A stretch of 24,377 nt of DNA. Source: DATARH01 sp036273175. GTDB taxonomy: Bacteria > Pseudomonadota > Alphaproteobacteria > ATCC43930 > CGMCC-115725. The stretch lies in NCBI GenBank assembly GCA_036273175.1, contig DASUIE010000228.1, forward strand, positions 1 to 24,377, written 5' to 3'. The notes under the pieces are model-generated. The model made no database searches and was not told where the DNA came from. It was given only the letters and a program-made list of their open reading frames with translations. Position numbers and translations under genes: made by a program. This document shows, one piece after another, positions 6,211 through 15,718 of the stretch. How positions within the stretch are numbered: the stretch's first letter is position 1; each line of letters begins with the position of its first letter.

Positions 6211-8103
6211 TCACTGCAACGGCCAGACCAGGATGATCAGCGGCGTGCCGAGTACGATCACCAGAATAGATAGCGGCAGGCCCAGTTTCCAGTAATCGCC
6301 GAATCGATACCCGCCTGGCCCCATCACCAGCGTGTTCGATTGGTGCCCGATCGGCGACAGAAAATCCGAGCCGGCGCCGACCGCGACCGCCATCAGAAAC
6401 GGATCGATGTGATAGCCGAGCAGCTTGGCGAGGCTCGCGGCGATCGGACCCATCACCAGCACCGCCGCGGCGTGATGCAGCACCGGCGTCGCCAGCATCG
6501 TCACCGCCAGAACCGCCGCGATCACGGCGAAGGCCGGGACATGCGCGGCGACGCCCGACAGGACACCGGCGATCAGGTCGGCGGTGCCGGTGGTCTTGAC
6601 CGCCTCGCCGATCGGGATCAGCGAGCCGAGCAGAATCAGGATCGGCCAGTCGATCGCGCCATAGGCCTCGTCGAGCGACACCAGCCGGGTCAGGACCAGG
6701 ATCAGCGCGGCGGCGACGAAGGCGATCTCGACCGGTATCCACTCGAACCCCGTCACCACCATCGCTGCCGCCAGGATCAGCAGCGGCAGCCACAGGCGCC
6801 GCGGGCGGCCGAGCTTCAGCTCGCGCTCGGCGAGCGGCAGGCAGCCGATGCTGGCGACGATCTCGAAGATGCGCTCGGCGTCGCCCTGCAGCACGATCGC
6901 GTCGCCATAGCGAAACCGCGCCCGCCGCATCCGCGCGCTGGTCCGCCGCCCGCCGCGCGCGACCGCCAGCACGTTGACGCCATAGCGCTCGCGCAGCCGC
7001 AATTCCGACGCCGAATGGCCGATCAGCACCGAGCCGATGCCGACGATCGCCTCGATCACGGCGAGGCGATTCGGCTGCGCATCGCCGGGAGTTTCCTCTT
7101 CCTTCGGGGCGGTCTTGCGAGTCGCCCGCGAGGCCGCGGCCTTGCTGCGGGTTCTGGTGCGCGGCTTGCGCTTTGGCGGCTCCTTGGCCGCGCCCGGAGC
7201 TGGGGCGGGGGGCTCGTCGCCGCCGACCATCTCCAGCTTGCCGTCGCGCGCGATCAGTTCGAGCGCCTGCGGATCGGCCTCGACCACCAGCACGTCGCCG
7301 CCGTAAAGCCGCCACCCGCCGCCCGGCACCTGCCGCCCGCCCCGCTCGCGGATGATCGCGGTGATCGAGATTTCGTTGCCCGACAGACGCTCGACCTCGC
7401 GCACCGTATGGCCGATATAGGCCGAGCCCTCGGCGACCCGCATCTCGGCGGTGTAATCCTCGATGCGGAACGCCGATTCGCCGGCCGAGCCCCTCAGTCC
7501 GCGTGGGATCAGCCGCCAGCCGAAGGCGAGGAAAACCGCGCCGACCAGCGCGATGCCGGCTCCGACCGGGGTAAAGTCGAACATGTGAAAGGGCTCCCCG
7601 CCGAGCTGCTCGCGCACGCTCGCGGCGAGGATGTTGGGCGAGGTTCCGACCAGGGTCATCGACCCGCCCAGCAGCGAGGCGAAGGAGAGCGGCATCAGGA
7701 ATTCCGACGGCGAGCGGTTGTTGCGCCGCGCCACCTGCACCGCCGCCGGGATGAAGATCGCCAGCGCCCCGATATTCTTGACGAAAGCCGAGAGCAGCAC
7801 GACGCAGCCGACCAGCACCCCGACCTGGAGGTCGCGCGACTTCATCAGCGGGGCGAGCCGCCGCACCAGGATCTCGATCGCGCCCGACTGGCCGATCGCG
7901 GCCGAGACGATCAGCGCCGCGGCGATCAGCGGCAGCACCGGGTTGGCGAAGCCGGAAAACGCCTTGTGCGCCGGGACGATGCCCGCCGCGACCGCGGCCA
8001 TCAGCGCCATCAGCGCGACGATGTCGAAGCGCCACTTCTCCCACAGGAACAGGGCGACCATCACGACGAGAATGACGATCGTCAGAATCTGCGCGCGGTT
8101 CAT
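6211..8103 (-). CDS. DASS/SLC13-type anion transporter with two RCK_C (TrkA-C) domains
   Basis: A 630-residue inner-membrane protein. An N-terminal membrane half (about residues 5-200) contains FVKNIGALAIFIPA and GGSMTLVGTSPNILAAS. A cytosolic block follows with two TrkA-C-like domains (about 215-295, with YIGHTVREVERL; and 347-425, with LIGHSASELRLRERYGVNV). The C-terminal membrane half (about 437-628) contains DWPILILLGSLIPIGEA and IGHQSNTLVMGPGGYRFGDY. The GTSPN and HQSNT segments are the paired substrate/sodium-site signatures of this superfamily, which carries sulfate or di/tricarboxylates. A basic, low-complexity linker (about 297-345, rich in K, R, A and P) separates the RCK_C domains. 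The ATG at 8103 is preferred over an in-frame TTG at 8136. It is divergent from the dehydratase gene. The substrate is not predictable. Confidence 0.92.
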   Translation of the reverse strand: MNRAQILTIVILVVMVALFLWEKWRFDIVALMALMAAVAAGIVPAHKAFSGFANPVLPLIAAALIVSAAIGQSGAIEILVRRLAPLMKSRDLQVGVLVGCVVLLSAFVKNIGALAIFIPAAVQVARRNNRSPSEFLMPLSFASLLGGSMTLVGTSPNILAASVREQLGGEPFHMFDFTPVGAGIALVGAVFLAFGWRLIPRGLRGSAGESAFRIEDYTAEMRVAEGSAYIGHTVREVERLSGNEISITAIIRERGGRQVPGGGWRLYGGDVLVVEADPQALELIARDGKLEMVGGDEPPAPAPGAAKEPPKRKPRTRTRSKAAASRATRKTAPKEEETPGDAQPNRLAVIEAIVGIGSVLIGHSASELRLRERYGVNVLAVARGGRRTSARMRRARFRYGDAIVLQGDAERIFEIVASIGCLPLAERELKLGRPRRLWLPLLILAAAMVVTGFEWIPVEIAFVAAALILVLTRLVSLDEAYGAIDWPILILLGSLIPIGEAVKTTGTADLIAGVLSGVAAHVPAFAVIAAVLAVTMLATPVLHHAAAVLVMGPIAASLAKLLGYHIDPFLMAVAVGAGSDFLSPIGHQSNTLVMGPGGYRFGDYWKLGLPLSILVIVLGTPLIILVWPLQ

Positions 8104-8195
8104 GTGCTTCTGCGTCCCCCGGCTCTGGCCGGTCAACGCGGGACGCCGCGGATGGTTGCCGCTATAACGGGGCCATCGGTTTGACGAGGGATTCC

Positions 8196-9902
<1,707 letters not shown>

Positions 9903-10268
9903 TGGAAACATCTCTCGAAGATGATAATCGGGCGCTCGCCGCCGACGAACAAAGCGAGCTCGATGGCGCTTGCCGCACCGTGGCGCGGGAGAAGGAATGC
10001 CTCCCCGTGAAATTCGGCTTCTGCGTGATGGCGAATATCGACGAGATCGGGTTTTTCCCGCATGTCGAGGCGCTCGGCTAACTTCGCGATCACGCGTTCT
10101 TCGACTTTACCCGATCGAGATACCAGCCGGTGAACCGGATCGCGCCGATCACGCGAACATCGCGGCCGCCGCTCGAAGCCGATGGCTTTGTGGCGGCGTT
10201 GAGGTCGCGTTAATTTCGCGCGGTTACGCTTCGGCCGAGGCCGAAAATGCTACCGGGAGGAATGGGAT
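9903..10268. other. 366-base gap: LLM gene remnant plus leader of the D-aminoacylase gene
   Basis: No intact gene is supported on either strand. The left part (9903-10006) has no recognised signal except the ribosome site of the LLM remnant. The middle holds that remnant (10007-10081) and unassigned sequence. The right end has a short inverted repeat, TTCGGCC (10230-10236) with GGCCGAA (10239-10245). GGGAGG (10255-10260) then serves the TTG start at 10269. Confidence 0.5.
10007..10081 (+). pseudogene. Decayed 5' fragment of an LLM-class flavin-dependent oxidoreductase gene
   Basis: From GTG 10007 the frame reads VKFGFCVMANIDEIGFF and then PHVEALG before a TAA at 10079-10081. This matches the start of bacterial luciferase-like (LLM) monooxygenases, where MKFG, an IDEIG-type segment and HVEALGYD begin the TIM barrel. 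The stop falls exactly where the conserved Tyr of ALGY would be. An AGAAGGA ribosome site precedes the GTG. Beyond the stop, 43 further codons stay open in the same frame (up to TAA at 10210-10212) but do not continue the LLM pattern, apart from a possible DHAFF. The gene has therefore lost most of its body by deletion as well as gaining a stop. The family call rests on about 24 residues. Confidence 0.55.
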
Positions 10269-11708
10269 TTGGCCGACTTGATCCTGCGCAACGGCACCGT
10301 GATCGACGGCACCGGGGCGCCGCGTTTTCGCGGCGACGTGGCGGTGTCGGGCGACCGCATCGAGGCGGTCGGCGATGTCTCGAAGACCGCCGGCGCGCGC
10401 GAGATCGACGTCTCCGGCCTCGTCGTCGCGCCCGGCTTTATCGATGTGCACACGCATGACGACCGCGCGCTGCTGGCGACGCCCGAGATGGCGATGAAGG
10501 CGAGCCAAGGGGTGACGACGGTCGTCACCGGGAATTGCGGCGTCAGCCTCGCGCCGCTGACGATCGACCACGACCCGCCGCCGCCGCTCGACCTGATCGG
10601 CGGCTGGGTGGATTACGGCTACCCGACCTTTGCCGCCTACCTGGCCGCACTGGACCAGGCGCCGGCCGCGCTCAACGCGGCGTGTCTGGTCGGGCATTCG
10701 AGCCTTCGTGTCGGCGCGATGCCGGCGCTCGACCGGCCGGCGACCGAGGCCGAGATCGGCCGCATGAGGGAGCGGCTGCGGGAGGCGCTCGACGCCGGCG
10801 CGGTCGGCCTCTCGACCGGGCTCTTCTATGCCCCGGCCTTTCACGCCCCGCCGAGCGAGATCGCCGCGCTCGCCGCGCTCCTCAAACCGGCCGGCGCGCT
10901 TTACACGACGCATATGCGCGACGAGGCCGAGCATGTGCTCGACAGCCTCGACGAGAGCTTCGCGATCGGCCGCGATGCCGGCGTGCCGGTGGTCATCTCG
11001 CACCACAAGACCACCGGCGTCGCCAATTTCGGCCGTACCGCCGAGACGCTGCCGAAAATCGAGGCGGCGATGGCCGGGCAGGAGGTCGGGCTCGACGTCT
11101 ATCCCTATATCGCCTCCTCGACCGTGCTCCGGGTCCAGCGCATCGAGGATTCGCTCAAGGTGCTGATCACCTGGTCGAAGGCGAGGCCCGAATGCGCCGG
11201 CCGCGAGCTTGCCGAGATCGCCGCCGAATGGGGCGTCGGCCTCGCCGAGGCGGCCGAGCGGCTGCAGCCCGCCGGCGCGATCTATTTCATGATGGACGAG
11301 GCCGATGTGCGGCGGGTGCTGAGCTTCGCCCATTCGATGGTGGGGTCCGACGGGCTGCCGCATGACAGCCACCCGCATCCGCGGCTCTGGGGCACGTTCC
11401 CGCGCGTGCTCGGCCATTATTGCCGCGAGTTGGGGCTGTTCAGCCTCGAAACCGCGGTGCGCAAGATGACCGGGCTGTCCGCCGCCCGCTTTCGGCTTGC
11501 CGGGCGCGGCCGGGTGGCGCCGGGCGCCTATGCCGATCTCTGCGTCTTCGACCCGGACACGGTGATCGACCGGGCCGATTTCGCGGAGCCGATGCGGCCC
11601 GCCGCCGGGATCGCGCATGTCTTCGTCAACGGCAGGCCGGTCTGGCGGGACGGAAAGCCGACCGGCGAGCGGCCGGGCCGGGCGCTGCGGCGGGGAGCGC
11701 GGTCTTGA
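10269..11708 (+). CDS. N-acyl-D-amino-acid deacylase family amidohydrolase (D-aminoacylase)
   Basis: A 479-residue amidohydrolase-superfamily enzyme of the D-aminoacylase branch, which removes N-acyl groups from D-amino acids. The frame begins ADLILRNGTVIDGTGAPR. Metal-site motifs follow: PGFIDVHTHDD (His61, His63), TGNCGVS (Cys90, the bridging-ligand position), GHSSLR (His143), YTTHMRDEA (His215), VVISHHKTTG (His245, His246, Lys247) and MVGSDGLPHDSHPHPRLWG with the catalytic Asp. The C-terminal beta-sandwich part (GAYADLCVFDP) is present. The start is TTG at 10269, supported by GGGAGG 8 bases upstream; the nearby ATG at 10262 is out of frame. The last four bases overlap the TTG start of the adenylate cyclase gene. 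The acyl group and amino acid cannot be deduced. Confidence 0.92.
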   Translation: MADLILRNGTVIDGTGAPRFRGDVAVSGDRIEAVGDVSKTAGAREIDVSGLVVAPGFIDVHTHDDRALLATPEMAMKASQGVTTVVTGNCGVSLAPLTIDHDPPPPLDLIGGWVDYGYPTFAAYLAALDQAPAALNAACLVGHSSLRVGAMPALDRPATEAEIGRMRERLREALDAGAVGLSTGLFYAPAFHAPPSEIAALAALLKPAGALYTTHMRDEAEHVLDSLDESFAIGRDAGVPVVISHHKTTGVANFGRTAETLPKIEAAMAGQEVGLDVYPYIASSTVLRVQRIEDSLKVLITWSKARPECAGRELAEIAAEWGVGLAEAAERLQPAGAIYFMMDEADVRRVLSFAHSMVGSDGLPHDSHPHPRLWGTFPRVLGHYCRELGLFSLETAVRKMTGLSAARFRLAGRGRVAPGAYADLCVFDPDTVIDRADFAEPMRPAAGIAHVFVNGRPVWRDGKPTGERPGRALRRGARS

Positions 11709-13237
11709 ACCTTGGGCGGCTGATCGCCCGCCTCAATCGCCCCGTCACCGACACCATCGCCCGCCTTCCGATCCGGCTCGAGCTCAAGCTGGTCGTCGCC
11801 TTTCTGGAGATGGTGCTGCTGGTCGTCCTGCTCGGACTGACCGGACTTTCCCTGCTGTCCGACGAGAACGAGCGCAGCGAAGCGCTGATCCAGACCGAGG
11901 CGCGGATCGATGCCTACAGGCAGGTCGAGCACGCCAGCCACGCGGCGATGATCGCGCTTTCCTCCGGGCTGTGGATGCCGGGGACCATGGGGGACGCGAC
12001 GACCCGTATGGTCGAGCGCCTCGGGCACCGCATTCCCGACCTCCCGGCGCTGCCCGGCGAGGATGTCGCGGCGGTCGCCGCGCTACGGCGCGCGCAGCAG
12101 GAATTCTTCGATATCGCCAACCGGGAGCTGGCGCTGATACGGGCCGGCGACATCGACCTGGCGGGAGCGTTGCAGACCGAGTACGGCCAGGCGGCGGCGG
12201 CTCGGCTCTCGGAGATGATCGACGGCCTTGTCGAAAAAGCCGAAGCCGAGATGGCCCAGGCGACCGACGCGGCGCGCGCGACCTATCGCACCTCGCGCCA
12301 GCGGCTGATCGCCTTTCTGGTCGCCGCCACCTTGTTCGGGTTGTACCTGGCGCACACGATCTCGACCTTTGTCGTCGGTCCGCTGAAATCGGTCGGAGGC
12401 CGGCTCAGCCAGATCGCCGCGGGCGACTTCACCGGCCGCGTCGAGGTAAGGAACCGCGACGAGATCGGCGGGCTGGCGGAAAACGTCAACCTCGCCAGCC
12501 GGCAGCTCCACCGGCTCTATACCGATCTCGAAGCGGAGAAGGAGCGCTCCGAGGAGATGCTCTATCACACGCTCCCGCCTCCGATCGTCCAGCGCATACG
12601 GTCGGGCGAATCGCTGATCGCCGACCGGGTGGGCGAGGCGACGATCCTTTTTTCCGACCTCGCCGGGTTCACCGAACTCTCGGACCGGCTCGCGCCGGAG
12701 GAAGTCCTCGACGTGCTCGACGTGCTCTTTTCGCGCTTCGACATCCTCGCCGAGCGGCTCGGCCTCGAAAAGATCAAGACGATCGGCGACGGTTATATGG
12801 TGGCGGCGGGCGTGCTCGAACCTCGTCCCGACCATGCTGCCGCAATCGCCGAGATGGGGCTCGGCATGCGCGCCGCGACCCGTGTCGCCAGCCTCGCTCT
12901 GGGTGTCATCGGGCGTCCGCTGCATATCCGCATCGGCATCAATAGCGGCCCTCTCGTCGCCGGGGTCATCGGCAGGAACAAGCTCGTCTACGACATCTGG
13001 GGCGACACGGTGAACACCGCGAGCCGCATGGAAAAATATGGCGAGGTCGAGCGGATCGCCGTGTCGGCGCGAACCCGCGAGCTTCTCGGCAACGAGTTCC
13101 GCTTCGAGCCGCGCGAGCCGATGGAAATCAAGGGGAAGGGCGAGATGGAGACATTCTTTCTCGAGCGCCACCTCACGCCGCGCCGCTACCACAACATGGT
13201 CGCCCGCATGCATCGCGAACGCCAGGCGGCGGATTAG
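11705..13237 (+). CDS. Membrane-bound class III adenylate cyclase with HAMP domain
   Basis: A 510-residue sensor cyclase. It has a first transmembrane segment (about 28-51), an extracytoplasmic helical domain (about 52-200, unassigned), a second transmembrane segment (about 201-222), a HAMP domain (about 223-275: GPLKSVGGRLSQIAAGDFTG, RDEIGGLAENVN), a coiled-coil linker, and a class III catalytic domain (about 305-485). Catalytic residues are visible: metal ligands Asp318 (LFSDLAGFT) and Asp362 (TIGDGYM), adenine-selecting Lys358 and Asp430 (VYDIWGDTVNTASRME), and transition-state Asn437 and Arg441. The Lys/Asp pair points to ATP rather than GTP, so the product should be cAMP. The start is TTG at 11705 with GGGGAG 7 bases before it; TTGA overlaps the upstream stop, indicating coupled translation. 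The stop interlocks with that of the convergent mltA-like gene. Confidence 0.92.
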   Translation: MNLGRLIARLNRPVTDTIARLPIRLELKLVVAFLEMVLLVVLLGLTGLSLLSDENERSEALIQTEARIDAYRQVEHASHAAMIALSSGLWMPGTMGDATTRMVERLGHRIPDLPALPGEDVAAVAALRRAQQEFFDIANRELALIRAGDIDLAGALQTEYGQAAAARLSEMIDGLVEKAEAEMAQATDAARATYRTSRQRLIAFLVAATLFGLYLAHTISTFVVGPLKSVGGRLSQIAAGDFTGRVEVRNRDEIGGLAENVNLASRQLHRLYTDLEAEKERSEEMLYHTLPPPIVQRIRSGESLIADRVGEATILFSDLAGFTELSDRLAPEEVLDVLDVLFSRFDILAERLGLEKIKTIGDGYMVAAGVLEPRPDHAAAIAEMGLGMRAATRVASLALGVIGRPLHIRIGINSGPLVAGVIGRNKLVYDIWGDTVNTASRMEKYGEVERIAVSARTRELLGNEFRFEPREPMEIKGKGEMETFFLERHLTPRRYHNMVARMHRERQAAD

Positions 13238-14406
13238 TTCGCCGCGAGCAGCCGCCGCGCGACGGCTTTCGGCAGCAGCAGGTAGTACTGCCCGGTGGCG
13301 TAGAAATCGCCGCCCCGGCGCACCGCGTCGGCGCCGCTGCCCCAGTAGAAATCGCCGCGCACCGGGCCCTCGATGCCGTCGCCGGTGTCCTGCGCGACGA
13401 CGAGCCGGCGCAGCGTAACCGGGCGGTACTTGTCTTGCGCGGCGAGCCATAGCGGCACGCCGAGCGGCACGAACCGGCGGTCGACCGCGAGGCTGCGCTC
13501 GGGTGTCAGCACCGCGCCCTGCGCGCCGATCGGTCCGGCGCCGTCATGCTCGCGGAAGAAGATGAATTCGGGGTTCTGCCGCCGCAGCGCCTCGGCCTCG
13601 GCCGGGTGGGTCTGCATCCACGCGCGCACGTTGACCTGCGAGAACAGCGCCGGCGGGATCACGTTCCGGTCGAACAATATCTTCTCGATATTGACGGGCT
13701 TGAGGCCGTTATTGGCGTCGTAGACGAGGCGCACCGTGCTGCCGTCGGTCAACTGGATGCGGGCCGCGCCCTGCGTCTGCAGGACGTAGAAATCGTCCGG
13801 GCTTTTCAGCCACATCAGCTCCAGTCCCTTGCCCTTCAGCGCGCCGTCGTCGATCTGCGCGCGCGTCAGGTAGGGGTGGCCGGGAACCAGGTCGGCGGGC
13901 CGCCGGTAGACCGGGGTCTGGAACGGACCGGTCCGGCGCCGCGAGGCGGTGAAGTTGGGCTCGTAATACCCGGTGAAGAGCCCCTGGCTGTCGCCGGCAT
14001 TGCCGGCCAGCGCCGGCTGGAAATTGGCCTCGAAAAAGGCGCGCGCCTTGGCATCGTCATCGGGCGGCAGCATCGCCGCGGTTCGGCACAGCTCCCGCCA
14101 ATCCTCGACGCGGCCGAAATCGGCGTCGGTCGCGCTGGGGTCGAGCGGCGCTTCCCTCGGCCGGGTCAGCCGCGCGCACGATTTGAGAAAGGGCGGCAGC
14201 GCCGCGGCGACCCGGTCGTCCGACCAGCCGGGAAGCTCCGAGAAGCCGCTTGCCGTGAGGGTCAGCCGGGGCGTCTCCGCCGCCCGGCCCGCCGCCGTCA
14301 ACAGGGGTGCCGCGCCGGCCATGGCCGCGAGCAGCAAAAGGCGGGCGAGGTCCGGCAACGGGGTTCTCCGACGAGGGGGCGCCCCATCGGATAGGCGGGA
14401 AACCAT
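13234..14406 (-). CDS. mltA: MltA-family membrane-bound lytic murein transglycosylase
   Basis: A 390-residue protein. A basic N-terminus and hydrophobic stretch (about 18-40, LPDLARLLLLAAMAG) form a signal peptide without a lipobox Cys, so unlike E. coli MltA it is probably not a lipoprotein. The MltA core includes LFTGYYEPNF (143-152), QTPVYRRPADL and a long QIDDGAL-to-VRLVYDANNG segment. The C-terminal 3D domain carries the conserved aspartates in VVAQDTGDGIEGPVRGDFYWGSG-type sequence (Asp340, Asp343, Asp352), one of which is the catalytic acid in the family. The enzyme cleaves the MurNAc-GlcNAc bond of peptidoglycan, giving 1,6-anhydromuropeptides. The start at 14406 has only a weak ribosome site (GAAAG). 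It is divergent from the second CoA transferase gene across 88 bases. Confidence 0.93.
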   Translation of the reverse strand: MVSRLSDGAPPRRRTPLPDLARLLLLAAMAGAAPLLTAAGRAAETPRLTLTASGFSELPGWSDDRVAAALPPFLKSCARLTRPREAPLDPSATDADFGRVEDWRELCRTAAMLPPDDDAKARAFFEANFQPALAGNAGDSQGLFTGYYEPNFTASRRRTGPFQTPVYRRPADLVPGHPYLTRAQIDDGALKGKGLELMWLKSPDDFYVLQTQGAARIQLTDGSTVRLVYDANNGLKPVNIEKILFDRNVIPPALFSQVNVRAWMQTHPAEAEALRRQNPEFIFFREHDGAGPIGAQGAVLTPERSLAVDRRFVPLGVPLWLAAQDKYRPVTLRRLVVAQDTGDGIEGPVRGDFYWGSGADAVRRGGDFYATGQYYLLLPKAVARRLLAAN

Positions 14407-14494
14407 AACTTTCGGTGAAGCGGGGCGGCTTGCGCGGGCTCCCCGGCTCGGCGCAAGATTTACCGCCACACCAGTTCTCGGAGCGCCCTCGCCG

Positions 14495-15703
14495 ATGCCC
14501 GACGCCGACCTGCCGCGCCTGCCGCTCGCCGGCATCACCGTGCTCGATTTCGGGCAGATCTATCAGGGCCCGTACGCGACCCTGCTGATGGCCAAGGCCG
14601 GCGCCGATGTGATCAAGATCGAGCCGCCGCAGGGCGAGCCGCTGCGCCGCCGCGCCGCGCCGGGCAAATTCGCGACGCTGCCCTTCGCGATGCTCAACCA
14701 GAACAAGCGGACCGTGACCCTCAACCTCAAGCACGAGCGCGGCCGCGCCCTGTTGTTCGAGATGGCGAAGCGGGCCGACGTGCTGCTGGAAAACTTCTCG
14801 CCGGGGACGATGGACGATCTCGGCGTCGGCTGGAGCGTTTTGCACCCGCTCAACCCCCGCCTCATCTACGCCACCGGCAGCGGCTTCGGCATCACCGGTC
14901 CCGACCGCGACAACCTCGCGATGGACCTGACGATCCAGGCCGCCTCCGGGATCATGAGCGTCACCGGCGCGCCCGACGGCCCGCCGATGAAGGCCGGTCC
15001 GACCGTCGTCGACTTCATGGGCGGCATCCATCTCTACGCCGCCGTGATGACCGCGCTTTACGAGCGCACTGTCAGCGGCCGGGGCACGCTCTGCGAGATC
15101 GCGATGCAGGAGACCGTGTATTCGAGCCTCGCCGCGAGCATGGAATACTACCACCGCACCGGAAAGGCGCCGCCGCGCACCGGCAACCGTCAGGCCGGGC
15201 TCTCCTCGACGCCGTACAACGTCTACCCGGCGAGCGACGGCCACGTCGCGATCCATGTCGTCACCGAAGGGCATTGGCAAAACCTGATCAAGGCGATGGG
15301 CCGCGAGGAGCTCGGCGACGACCCGCGCTTCAAGACCAATGCCGACCGCGTCGCCCATATGGACGAGACCGACGCGGTGGTCGCCGAGTGGACCCGCACC
15401 CTGCCCAAGATGGAAATCTTCGCCCGCTGCAAGGCGGGCCGCATCCCCGCCGCTCCGGTGCGCACCGCGCCCGAGATCATGGCCGACCCGCATATGCACG
15501 AGCGCGGCATGCTCGAGGAGATCGACCACCCGGAGCTCGGCCCGATCACCGTGCCGAACTCGCCGCTGCGGCTGCACGGGATGGACAAGGTGCCGCTGCG
15601 TCCGAGCGCCAAGCCCGGCCAGTACAACAATGAGGTCTACGGCGGCTGGCTCGGGCTATCCGCGGCCGAGATCGCCGATCTGAAACAGGCTGGCGCCATC
15701 TAG
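14495..15703 (+). CDS. Class III CoA transferase (CaiB/BaiF family), second copy
   Basis: A 402-residue family III CoA transferase with LAGITVLDFGQIYQGPYATL, AKAGADVIKIEPPQGEPLRR, NQNKRTVTLNLKHERG, LLENFSPGTMDDLG and the expected catalytic Asp173 in TVVDFMGGIHLYAAVMTALY. It is clearly diverged from the copy at 1346: QIYQGPYATL here against VAVLGPVATQ there, so this is not a recent duplication and the acid substrates probably differ. ATG 14495 is chosen because it directly precedes the conserved N-terminus, with GGAG about 11 bases upstream. The beta-lactamase-fold gene begins 15 bases after its stop, so the two form an operon. Cytosolic; the substrate is unknown. Confidence 0.92.
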   Translation: MPDADLPRLPLAGITVLDFGQIYQGPYATLLMAKAGADVIKIEPPQGEPLRRRAAPGKFATLPFAMLNQNKRTVTLNLKHERGRALLFEMAKRADVLLENFSPGTMDDLGVGWSVLHPLNPRLIYATGSGFGITGPDRDNLAMDLTIQAASGIMSVTGAPDGPPMKAGPTVVDFMGGIHLYAAVMTALYERTVSGRGTLCEIAMQETVYSSLAASMEYYHRTGKAPPRTGNRQAGLSSTPYNVYPASDGHVAIHVVTEGHWQNLIKAMGREELGDDPRFKTNADRVAHMDETDAVVAEWTRTLPKMEIFARCKAGRIPAAPVRTAPEIMADPHMHERGMLEEIDHPELGPITVPNSPLRLHGMDKVPLRPSAKPGQYNNEVYGGWLGLSAAEIADLKQAGAI

Positions 15704-15718
15704 CGAGGGAGGCATCGA

